Origin: Balanoglossus misakiensis | Taxonomy: Eukaryota > Hemichordata | Direction of reading: 5' to 3' | Length of the DNA stretch: 64,000 nt | Assembly: GCA_040954595.2 (NCBI GenBank) | Contig: CM082582.2 | Coordinates: 2,418,001 to 2,482,000, forward strand | Shown here: positions 25,370 through 35,225 of the stretch, in pieces | Layout of the letters: each line of letters opens with the position of its first letter | How positions within the stretch are numbered: position 1 is the stretch's first letter | Translations under genes and position numbers: made by a program | The notes under the pieces: model-generated | Database searches by the model: none | What the model was told of the DNA's origin: nothing | Seen by the model: the letters and a program-made list of their open reading frames with translations, nothing else

Positions 25370-25817
25370 CTGTATACAAAGAGAAGATAAAACAATATTT
25401 TGTTATTGGCAGTATTGTCAGTCAGTGTTTTTTTTAACCCTTCCACCCCAATTTCCTCTTCAGTGCTCCAACCTTAACATAGAAAACAATGCAGTTGGAC
25501 TGAACCATTGTGGTGATCAGGGTAATGTAACCAGGGTTCCCCAGTCATTTTGTTAACATTCCTTATGGTACCATAAATGCAGTCATATTAATGGTAAGAC
25601 AGGTGTTACATGGGGTTTCAAAATCACTTATTGCTCCACCCCCCCCCCCAACAATAGCCAAAATACTGTCAGTGTTATCCAAATTCTTATTTCACACCTG
25701 TTACAACTAACAAGGTATCTGTCACAGTCATTTTATGCTCTTTTAGTATCCAGGATCTATTGTCGATGATATAATCATCTCTGATCAGACTAGATTGCAT
25801 GTATAGCTCAACAGAAT

Positions 25818-25970
25818 AATATTGAAGGTCAGAATGCTTTTGATGAGGAAACAAAACACCAACTGCGAGAATATATCTTCTTCAGAAAATACCATCATTT
25901 TTATGTTAGTCAAGATACTTTGCAACTGGTGTATTGTTCTCTCATCAAAAGCATTCTGACCTTCAATATT
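25818..25970. repeat. Near-perfect inverted repeat, ~50 bp arms
   Basis: AATATTGAAGGTCAGAATGC at 25818 and its complement ending at 25970 belong to arms of about 50 bp (25818-25867 and 25922-25970) with only a few mismatches and a loop of about 54 bp. The right arm abuts the MITE starting at 25972. Confidence 0.85.
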
Positions 25971-25971
25971 A

Positions 25972-26178
25972 CTGTAAAACGGATTATTTTCGTGACAGGA
26001 AATGTTCGCGATATTAAAAGAGGCAACTGTTATGCGAGGATTAATTTTCATGTTCTTGTATTTCATTGCATCTTTATCTCCGAAAAACATTTTACGCAAC
26101 TTTTTCTTTTCACATTTTGTTGGCTCTCGCCTATTTCGCAAAAATTAATTGCTTGCGAAAATAACCCGTTTTACACAC
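25972..26178. mobile_element. TA-target MITE, pogo/mariner-like, copy 2
   Basis: Starts CTGTAAAACGGATTATTTTC after a TA and ends in CCCGTTTTACA. The interior (TTCGCGATATTAAAAG, GCAACTGTTATGCGAG) aligns with 11350-11556. The right terminus is eroded. Confidence 0.75.
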
Positions 26179-26408
26179 AGGTGCAAGCTTTCTCTTATTG
26201 TGAGTATGGCAGAGAAAGTTTTGGCTGCTGTCAAAATTTTCTGACAAAGACATCCAGAAGGATTATGAAACTGAAAATGTTGATAATACAGTGAAACCTG
26301 TCAATTAATACAGACATCTCTCTAATCAGGACACCTCTCTATTAAGGAAAGATTGTTCAAGACAAGAGTAATGGTTTGAATAGAATATTACATGCACATT
26401 TCTGTTAA

Positions 26409-27258
26409 AGGGACAAAGTCTCTCTCTCGCTGCCCTTTTTAGGTCCCATTGGTATAGGCCTATATACCATGGGACCTTATGGGATTGGTTGCGTCTGTAT
26501 GTATGTATGTATGTATGGATGGATGTATGTATGGATGTATGTCCGTCCACATCAAAAACTTGAAAACCACTGTGTGTATCACCTTGATATTTGGTGTGCA
26601 CATGCAGGCTGGGCTGTAGATGGGAGTTTGTTCAAATGAAGTTGTTGTTGCCAAAAATATGCAAATTAGCTGGAAAAATGTGAACTTAGTCAAAACTCAG
26701 TAACTCAAGAACTACTGGTCAGATTGAACTACTGGTCAGATTGCTTTGCGAAGTGGTGTGTATTTACTTTATTGAGTTGTTTATATACACAGGAAATTCC
26801 TGAATGATTACATAACTGGCTAAGTTTTAAAGAGGCCAGCTGTTCTATTTAGTGTGTGTGTCTGTCAGTATATCGCCATTTACTCCGGTGTAGACTTTTT
26901 CTTTTGTATTCCCTCAATGGGACCACTGTGTCCTTGACGCGATTTTTTCCATTATGTTTGATACAAGAGACATTTTATATTAATGTACATGTGTATATGT
27001 AGTTAATGAACGTTCAACCATACACAATTTCCATCCCACTTGAATGATATGAGCATAAAAACTCGCATAAAATGAATAAATGATAGAGACCGATTATTGG
27101 CGTGTGTTTTTTATCACTCTGGTGGCTACAAGCAGGGTTGAAGTTGTGTGTGGTGAAACATTGATTCACTATATATCCACATGTAGAATAACAGAAATGG
27201 TGCCCTGTAACAAACCTAATTCATGGAAAAGGGGCAGCGAGGGAGAGAATTTGTCCCT
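26409..27258. mobile_element. TTAA-target MITE family B, copy 1
   Basis: Inverted ends AGGGACAAAGTCTCTCTC at the left and GAGAGAATTTGTCCCT at the right, with TTAA on both sides (26405-26408, 27259-27262). The interior includes AATGAATAAATGATAGAGAC, shared with copies at 47113-47459 and 55880-56222. A family R1 element is inserted at about 26440-26945; without it the MITE would be about 345 bp. Confidence 0.8.
26440..26945 (+). mobile_element. Family R1 element nested in family B
   Basis: Begins AGGTCCCATTGG and ends near AATGGGACCACTGTG, suggesting short inverted termini. It contains a GTAT/GGAT-rich tract (about 26496-26540), the TGGTGTGCACATGCAGGCTG segment and GAACTACTGGTCAGATTG duplicated once in tandem. 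The start and this interior match 28770-29607 in reverse; the end matches 20815-21020. Confidence 0.65.
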
Positions 27259-27476
27259 TTAAGGACACCTCTCTATTAAGGACACATTTTGTGGTCCCAG
27301 AGGTGTCCTTCCTAGGCAGGTTTCAATGTACTTCACATCTCAGTTGTACTCCACTGTCTGTATGGAATCATTTCCTGGTTGACATGGTGAACTTTACAAA
27401 AACAGATAAACCACCAAAAAAAGTCAGGGCCATATGTAGAGAATGATCTTGAAACTCAGAATTTTACCATAATTAC

Positions 27477-27575
27477 CTTGAATATCGTAAACTCTTCATA
27501 TCGTCAAATAACTGCAATGCAGTACTCAGACCTTCAGAAATCATACCATATTTCTCACCTGCTCCTGACAACAAT
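27477..27575 (-). CDS. MED25: MED25-like vWA exon 1
   Basis: A 99-bp exon with acceptor GTATTTCAG and donor TTCAAG|GTAATT on the minus strand. It encodes LLSGAGEKYGMISEGLSTAL, then QLFDDMKSLRYS. The block SEGLSTALQLFDDM is a near-exact match to the conserved AEGLSTALQLFDDF helix of the MED25 vWA domain and is the main basis for the gene identification. The preceding part of the domain (first beta strand and MIDAS-like region) was not found up to 32.5 kb. MED25 is nuclear and acts within the Mediator tail/head to receive activator signals. Confidence 0.75.
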
Positions 27576-28769
27576 CTGAAATACAACAACAATCATTTAA
27601 CAAAAGGTATATGTAAACAATGTCTACTCTGATTGTAGACAGATTTGATTAAACATTTTATGAAACATTTAAAGGTAGGAACCTCTAATAAAAGCAAGTG
27701 AGTCAAAAGTCAAAAAGAGCGACTTTTTCCCTTTAACCCTTTCACCCCAAGTTCCTTCTATACAGGTCAAACCTTTTCATAGAAAACAATGGGTTTTGAC
27801 CGAACCTTGGTTGTGAAAGGGTTAATGGGCTTCCATAATTAGTGTTCTTTAAAATTAGAGGGTGGTACTTAGGGGTTATTACACTAAATTTGGTGAGAAC
27901 AATAGAAAGTGGCAAATTCAGGCTCTGCATGTATGATACTAATGACAATTAGCCTTCTGCTTTAGAATCATCACCATTAAGCTATATTGATTGTATCCGC
28001 ATCAGTTTATCATCTTTTGCTAATGCATAACACGACTGTTGTGTATTCTTTGAATGGAGGCTGATTAAATCGGTGTGACACCCATTTAAAATAACACTAA
28101 ATAACACAAAACTACAATGTGTGCGCGCAAATATTTTGTCACAGTTGCGTGACATGCGCACACAAAAAATCCATTGAAAGATAACAGCGGGCGAGGCTAT
28201 CTGGGGCGCCTTGTCAAGGTTGGCCGGTCAGGCGCCCTGTACACATGTACGCGTACGCGCGCTTGTATGCTGTAGCAGGACGCACAATGATGTACGTGCG
28301 GTAACCTAGGCCACAAACTTGACACGTGTCGGGCTATAATTTATGCACACAGAAGCCATTAGATATAACAAAGCAAGTAGGGCTTCTGGGTCATTTTCCT
28401 TGATGATATAACACAAGAATTCCATACCTTGTCTGTACTTAATACGTATCGGGGGGGGGGGGGGGGGACCACTGTACACAGTCTCTTTCATGATGTTTAT
28501 GTACTTTATTCGCTACATTCTAAATGATATTTTTTGTGTTGGGCCATCTAGACATGAAGGGAGAACTCATTCAAGTATGTTTATCTGAAAGCCTGCTTGT
28601 CTATCGCTATTTTGTTGCACGTAATTCAAATACAATTTCACGAAAAAAAAATTGGCTCTTTGCGTGCACTGCGCGTAAAAAATAAAATATCAAACGCAAG
28701 CCCAGTACAAATTCCAAATTACCTATGATATGATTTCATAATAATTCTAAAGAAGCCAATCCCATTAAC
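27576..28769. other. Intron-like stretch
   Basis: No exon recognised. It holds a copy of a CATCAGTTTATCATCTTTTG segment (about 28000-28110) that recurs at about 41728-41850, a CpG-rich patch at 28185-28330 and a poly-G run near 28451. Confidence 0.5.
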
Positions 28770-29607
28770 TTACAACTAAAATTTATAGAAATCAGCCATA
28801 CAGTGTACACTTTCTGAGAAATATAATTTTTTATCAAAATTGGTAAATATACCCCCAAAATACAAGACATTGCCCCCACAAAACATTGACACTTTCATCA
28901 TAGGTTTTGTAAATCATCATGACAACTCACCATGGAACCTTCAAATCAAATTTCAAAGCAACGGGGTAGAGGGTTCTGAGAAAGAGTTTTGACCAAAAAT
29001 GGCAAAAATCACCCCAAAAATATACTATTGAATTCTACAAATTGATTTGACAAACACACATCTCTATGCCTACCAAATTTCAAAGCAATCTGACAAATGG
29101 TTTTACAGAAAAAAATTGATCAAAAAGGCAAAATTTGCACCAAAATTATAAATTTGCAAATTTTGCAGCAAATTTAAACAAAACTTTGATAACTCACATC
29201 ACCTATATTAAGCCCCATACTAAATTTCAAAGAAGTCAGGTCATCAATTCCAAAAAAGTAGATTTTTTACCAAAAATGTGGAAAAAGACAAAAAAATACA
29301 TAAATTATAGAAAATTCAAACTATTAGTTCAAAACATACACAACTGTGTGAGGTTAATATAAGGTACATGCATACCAATTTTCAAATCAATATGACCAGT
29401 GGTTGTTGAGTTTCTGAGTTTTGGCCAAATTTACGTTTTTCCCAACAACTTCATTTGAACAAACTCCCATCTACAGCCCTGCCTGCATCTGCACACCAAA
29501 TATCGAGGTTATATGCTCAGCGGTTTTCAAGTTTTTGATGTGAACGGACATACATCCATACAGACGCAACCGATCTCATGAGGTACCACCAGTATATACA
29601 AATGGGA
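28770..29607 (-). repeat. Family R1 element, long copy
   Basis: Several diverged units of about 125 bp with the core AAATTTCAAAGCAATCTGAC and TTTTGACCAAAAATGGC. They are followed by TTCAAGTTTTTGATGTGAAC, CCATACAGACGCAACCG and a terminus AATGGGACCT at about 29600, which is the complement of the start of the element at 26440. It seems to be a longer member in which the internal unit was amplified. Confidence 0.65.
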
Positions 29608-29719
29608 CCTAAAGATATTTCGGTGCAACTTGTAGACTGCATCATATATATATATTGTGTTGTCGCCCAAATTGTGTGTGTGTGTGTGTGTGTGTGTGAG
29701 GGGGGGGGGGTCCCAATGT

Positions 29720-29850
29720 GCCCTTCCTATGATATCTGCAATAATTGTAGCCTAGATGGGATGATTGATCAAGCCCATAAGCGATCAACCAGCCCACCAA
29801 AGCTACAATTATTGCACCTATTCCTATGATAGCTGGATCCATAGGGTAAA
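29720..29850 (-). repeat. Inverted repeat over a possible hydrophobic exon
   Basis: GCTACAATTATTGCA (about 29800-29814) and its complement TGCAATAATTGTAGC (about 29737-29751) are the perfect core of arms of about 45 bp. On the minus strand, after an acceptor-like TTTTGTACAG, an ATG at 29842 starts MDPAIIGIGAIIVALVGWLI, a plausible membrane segment. The frame then runs into the inverted copy and a poly-G/TG tract. Whether this is a real exon partly duplicated in inverted orientation or a chance frame cannot be decided here. Confidence 0.4.
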
Positions 29851-30789
29851 CTGTACAAAACAAATAAGTGTCAGTATAAAATGTGGTAACTTTTGGCGTT
29901 TGTTTCTTCCCACTGAATTTTGACATCGCAAAGTGATTTCAGATGTCAGTATATATTTATAATAACATTACTGCCACTAAGAAATATGAATGAAGTTGCA
30001 CAGTTCATATAAACATTACACCACTGGCAACTGTGCTATATCATGCCACTTTTATGACCCCTTTTGACCTCTACATCCTGGCTTTTTGTCGGTGTGAGTA
30101 TACAATTTCGAGTTTACCAACCATGCTATTGAATCAATGCATTTTTTCTCATCCTTGAACAAAACTGGTGAACATTGCCTGTTAGAAAAGGTTAGCTGTT
30201 CAACATTGAATGATGAATGATGTCAAACCAACAAATCACCAGGATGTAAGGTCACACAGGGGTCATGAAAGAGGCCTGTAAGATACTCTTGTTCTCTGCC
30301 CACTTTCTAACCCTGCTGTCACTACCAGCAGCAGGAATGGGACAGGGGACCAGGCTATATCTATAGGACTGTTTGCTAACATTAAGTGTGTTTACTTGAG
30401 TAAGTTGGGTACTATAAAAAGAATTGTCACCATTACTGTAGGGGGAGACATGAGTCTACCTGGTTGATTTATATTTAACATAATGTGCTTAGATTAATAG
30501 AAATAATTTATGCATAGTTACTTAGGAACACTTCCATAACTAGTCTGCATTTTGCCTCTGCCAAATAGTAAAGAAAAAACATCAGAGAATAGGCAGAGTA
30601 GAAACTAAACTGCACTCTCCTAAATATAAAATGGTTTACCCCTAAGTCTAATGTGATGCATAGTGTGATTCAATCTGTGTCAATAAAATTGCAACCACAT
30701 CAGTGTTCAGTGAAAACAGTATGTGACATACTTTTCCACCTGACCAAATCTATTAGAAACACACTTTTTAAAGAAATTGTTTTAAAGGG

Positions 30790-31270
30790 GCAGCTGCTAT
30801 GACATTTGGGATTAATAGAATCTCACACTCCCAAGGACCTGGGATCGTATTTCTCACACGAGTTGGGGATTTTCTGTCACACACGAGCCGCAGGCGAGTG
30901 TGGGACAAAATATCCCTGACGAGTGTGAGAAATACGATCCCAGGTCCTTGGTGTGTGAGATTATTTTTCTCACACGGTCACAAATTAGCCAAATTCGTTA
31001 AAACATTGAATAAATGACTCTGGAACTGTCGTCTGGGGGCACGTTATAGTTCTGTGCCTGTAATACACATCACGCCATTGGATAACATTTAGTGCGCGAA
31101 GAGAAAGAACTCTTTGTCAACCAATCAGCGCTCGCGTCATATACAGCTTTCGATTCAGTGAGAGTGTGAGAATAATAGAATCTCACACTCCCAAGGACCT
31201 GAGATCGTATTTCTCACACTCGTCGGGGATATCCTATCCCACACTCCCAGCGGCCAGCAGTGTGAGAAAT
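30790..31270 (+). mobile_element. Foldback MITE family C, copy 2
   Basis: A palindrome at 30815-30965 with arms TCTCACACTCCCAAGGACCT and the complement ending GGTCCTTGGTGTGTGAGATT. It is followed by AAATGACTCTGGAACTGTCG and a third partial palindromic block at 31165-31270. Opposite orientation to 20385-20712. Confidence 0.8.
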
Positions 31271-31276
31271 TAAATA

Positions 31277-31454
31277 CAGTAAAACCTGTCTGAACCGAAC
31301 ACTGAAGGCACTGAAGAAATTGTTCAGTTTACAGACATTTCCAGTTTGTAAAGGTTCTTTTAACATGTGAATTCTATGTCGAAGGTACTGAAAAGGTGTT
31401 CAGTATAGACAGGTTTCCAGATTAGACAGGGTTTGGTTTTGACAGGTTTTACTG
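31277..31454. mobile_element. Tigger/pogo-type MITE
   Basis: Starts CAGTAAAACCTGTCTGAACC after TA and ends GACAGGTTTTACTG; 178 bp, non-coding. The right-hand TA is altered (AA). Confidence 0.8.
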
Positions 31455-32530
31455 AAGGTTGAAAATTAATTCTATGTGGCCACTGAAGATTCTTGTGCTA
31501 CTCCCAACAATATGTTGAAACCCACAATTGATGTATAAAATACCATCCACTAAATATTTAAATGTCACCAAAAACATTTTACTCTAAATAAATAAATATA
31601 TTCTATAAAAACATATTTTTAGACATGTTGCATATTTACGTAACAGTAGTAAAAAAATGTGAATGATAACATTACACATTCACGGGCTATGTTGACAAGT
31701 GAAGTATAAATGGGTATATTAGCATGCTGTTTGGAGTAGAACAAGAAATTCCCATTGATACTCAGAACAAAAATATATGTACATCAATTAAAGCCAAAAG
31801 TTACAGCTAATGTCCCGTTAAGTGCATTGTAATTCAGAAAACTTCTGGAGCAGTGAATAAATCCTACTATTCCTAGTATATCAGAAGTTTTTTTCATTTT
31901 AAAAATCAAGCTAGTTGCTTTAAAAAAAAATGAGACACTACTTTGTACAAAAGTTATGACAGCTTGCATTCACGCAGATTTGAGCCAGACATCTCAAAGC
32001 GTTAACAAAAAAACATAGAGCATACTGTTTTTGCGAAGGTAATTTAAATTGCTTGTTACGTGATAGTAGTGAAAACAATGGTGACATTGAAGTAACCGAA
32101 ATGTTCTCCTATATCAAGCTTTCAGAGATAATTAACAGAGAAATGTTTATTTCAAAAAGTGAATGTCTTATTTTTTATATTATACAGTCACAGTATGTAA
32201 TAGAGGGACTGTGATATAGTGCACTGGTTTGGCTGTTGTTTCACTACAGATTTTTGTGGTGGGGGTCACGGGTGGGTCTATGATGGGGGAAACCAGCATA
32301 GAACCCCCCCCCCCTCCACCCTCCCCCTAGCTGTGTTTCCATAGAGATAATGTAGTACTAAATGTGACATTATTATATGACTCAGAAGGTCACATAGCTC
32401 TGCGTACAGGTCTGTGTGTTCCCGGCTGTATGCAGAGCTAAAGGTCACACAGAGAAACCACACGACAGAGATCTCACCATCTCAAAAAGCTGACTCTGAA
32501 AAGCATGTAAAAGAATTAAGACTGGCTTAC
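31455..32530. other. Intron-like stretch
   Basis: AT-rich with a poly-C run near 32300. No exon recognised on either strand. Confidence 0.4.
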
Positions 32531-32880
32531 CTGTAGGAGGACCTGTGTCACACATCTCTGCCCGCCAAGGTCTTGCCAACGACCCTGGCGATGTCTGTCA
32601 TCTAGTCTTGCTCCAAGCGATGCTAATCACACTGGCGGCGCGTCGTACTCATGTTCCTTTCCTTTATCTACAGGCACAGCGACTGCCGTAAAGCCAAGTC
32701 ATCACCGGACTCATCATATCTGATATACTTCCCTGGCCGGTCGGGGCAACACCGACGTCACGATAAAACGTCGTAGGTCCCGTGGCAACACCGTAGCTAC
32801 ACCCTAATGAGAGAGAATGTCTAGTGATCTGAGTGACGGCAACTGATCCAGGATCTCAATCACTCACCCGGCTCTGTCAG
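32531..32880 (-). promoter_or_regulatory. Possible promoter and 5' untranslated exon
   Basis: CpG-containing sequence ending in a strong minus-strand donor, CTCCTACAG|GTAAGCC, at 32531/32530. The sequence before it has no frame matching a MED25 N-terminus, so it is best read as a 5' UTR exon of a minus-strand gene, perhaps the MED25-like one. No TATA box was identified. Confidence 0.4.
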
Positions 32881-33467
32881 TGTCATGGCTCTCTCTCTCA
32901 ACTACGGTGCGATCTGTGATGACGACCACCTCGCGAAGTTCTGCCAAGCGCCGCCGCGTCCCATGTAGAAAGGTTGCGAAACCCTTTGAAAACACTGCCA
33001 AGAATGCTCCATTATCCGAAATATGTTCTTTCACTGACGTCTCCACTCATGAGAAATTTAAAAAAGGGGCGTAACACGCTGTTGTAAAAGATCAGCTGAT
33101 TCGCGACCAAAACATTCACGATTGACCCTTGACCTAGGATAGTCCTGTACCCTCGATCCAGCGCCAGCTAAGTTGGCGTTGTTAAAATAATTATTAGGTA
33201 AACAGCCATCACTATAAGCTATAGATGTAATTCAGTAAACCAAAATCTTTAAAAATATATGTTGTCAAGAACAATTTATAGACCAAGGCCATGGCCAGAG
33301 GTACATCCGAAAAATACCAACTGTACATGGTTATTCTTGTATAACCTTTGACCCCGATTTGTAAACAGTGCTGCATGTTTGAAGTATCGCTCTTAAAAAT
33401 TGAGATTCACCTGATGGTTTTATATGAAAGCCAGTTGGGGACATGTACATACGCAATAAATAAAAAA

Positions 33468-33803
33468 TTATCTCGAGATCTCGAGATAATTCCATTCGTT
33501 TTCTGACTTTTTATTTTTTTATCTCGAGATCTCGAGATAATTCCATTCGTTTTCCTGACTTTTTATTTTTTTATCTCGAGATCTCGAGATAATGCTATTC
33601 GTTTTCCTGACTTTTTATTTTTTTATCTCGAGATCTCGAGATAATTCCAATTCGTTTTCCCGACTTTTTATTTTTTTATCTCGAGATCTCGAGATAATTC
33701 AAGTTCGTTTTCCCGACTTTTTATTTTTTTATCTCGAGATCTCGAGATAATTCCAATTCGTTTTCCCGACTTTTTATTTTTTTATCTCGAGATCTCGAGA
33801 TAA
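33468..33803. repeat. Seven-unit palindromic satellite
   Basis: Seven copies of a perfect 22-bp palindrome with centre CTCGAGATCTCGAG start at 33468, 33519, 33571, 33623, 33676, 33729 and 33782. They are separated by a conserved spacer (TTCCAATTCGTTTTCC then GACTTTTTATTTTTTT), giving a 51-53 bp period. It lies between a possible minus-strand promoter region (32.5-32.9 kb) and the first exon of a plus-strand gene (ends 33971). Confidence 0.95.
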
Positions 33804-33839
33804 ATTTGTCTTAAAGAGGGCGGGTGTATTGGTACGGAG

Positions 33840-33971
33840 ACTGTCCAGAGAGGGCGGTGTATCGGTACAGAGAATATGGCGTTCTTTTACTAGCTTGACC
33901 TAGTACCAGGACTTTTCGTCGGATTCTGCCTTACATGCTGCATCGTATCTTATCAGACTGACTGAGTGTTG
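33840..33971 (+). other. Putative 5' untranslated exon of the HECT-type gene
   Basis: Ends at a consensus donor, GTGTTG|GTAAGTTGAG, at 33971. The next exon downstream starts after an acceptor at 35192 and carries the start codon. The sequence includes a near duplication of GAGGGCGG-TGTATYGGTAC (about 33818-33870). The transcription start is not defined. Confidence 0.5.
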
Positions 33972-34238
33972 GTAAGTTGAGATTTTACCTCCTTCTCATA
34001 ACCGTTAGATTTGTCGTACACGTAACATGACCACACGATGCACAATTTGTACTGGTTTGTGATGTGGCAATCTATTGAGTCGCCTTGCACGTCAAGCGTC
34101 ATCATGATCATGCCAAACACGATCGACGCGACGTTGACAATGTGCTGCATGCAATAGGTTGACTGAGACGTTCTTGTCAGTATCTCGTACTCAACTTAAC
34201 TTGCTTGATTTTTGATTCATGATGTAACATATGCCATC

Positions 34239-34239
34239 A

Positions 34240-34270
<31 letters not shown>

Positions 34271-34613
34271 ATCACAACTTGAGGCTAACTCTGGCCTTAT
34301 GCCGCGCTGTTTGAAACATATATCATACATGATTCAACTTGTGTGTGGGGCGGATAGTTACATCGCCTAGGATCAAGTTGCCATAACTGGATTCTTCCAA
34401 TAAATAAATGCACTTTAACTTGATCTTGAATATTAAACAATGCAATGTTAACATCAGTACAGCTGCTGTGATTTATTTTACTTTGCTTCAGTCTGTGATT
34501 ATGACACAGACAAATGTGAGTGTGTATGGTGACCTCAGTACATCCAAGGTCAAACGTCAACAACTCTTCAGTTGATATGAAAGTTTCAAACAAAAAAATT
34601 AAAGCAAAATAGG

Positions 34614-34656
<43 letters not shown>

Positions 34657-34963
34657 TGAGTGTGTATGTGTCTGTCTGTGTCTGTCTCTATGTATTAATG
34701 AGTGTGTGTGTAATGTTTGTGCACATTGATTGACTTGATTTAATATTGAAGATTTAAGCACCGATGGCATTTATTACAAAGAGTTATATTATTATCAATA
34801 GAGTCCAAGTTGAAGTCTTAATCACTCCCTAAATTATTTTAAATTGTATGTATGTATGTATGTATGTATGTATGTATGTATGTATGTATGTATGTATGTA
34901 TGTATGTATGTATGTATGTATGTATGCATGTATGTATGTATGTATGTATGTATGTATGTATGT
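34239..34963. repeat. Microsatellite cluster in the HECT-gene intron
   Basis: (AT)n at about 34239-34266, (TG)n at about 34615-34700 with interruptions, and (GTAT)n at about 34845-34961. These create long artefactual reading frames on the minus strand (HTHT and YIHT repeats), not genes. Confidence 0.95.
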
Positions 34964-35225
34964 TGACAATTGAGAAGTTTCCTCATCAAAAATTCTGAAC
35001 AAAATTCTTGCTTCACTGTAATTTTTGGTGAAATATCAACTTTATTCAAGGTGAGAAAGTAGATAGTTTTTCCTTCTGAGATAATATTCTCAAATTTCCC
35101 AAACTGTTCATAAAAATCAAGTTGATGCATTATTTCATGCTTGTCTTTAGGTACATCAGTTTTGATTTAACTGTTGTTGATTTTCCTTACAGAAAAATAT
35201 TACTTAAGCAAACAGATCAGACAAA

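Larger units (their letters stand above)
26291..27325. mobile_element. Tigger-like MITE split by a nested element
   Basis: The left end CAGTGAAACCTGTC lies near 26290. The right end is GGCAGGTTTCAATGTAC near 27317. Both carry the inner motif GGACACCTCTCTATTAAGGA or its relative. The two halves flank family B element 26409-27258, so the original MITE was about 180 bp. Confidence 0.65.

Noticed and set aside
25818-25970. microRNA-like hairpin
   Set aside because: The arms are too long and symmetrical with a large loop and abut a MITE; a repeat origin is more likely.
32864-33074. Overlapping short frames on both strands near the putative promoter
   Set aside because: No splice or motif support; CpG-rich promoter-like sequence often yields open frames.
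34297-35130. Minus-strand frames with HTHT and YIHT repeats
   Set aside because: Translations of (TG)n and (GTAT)n microsatellites.
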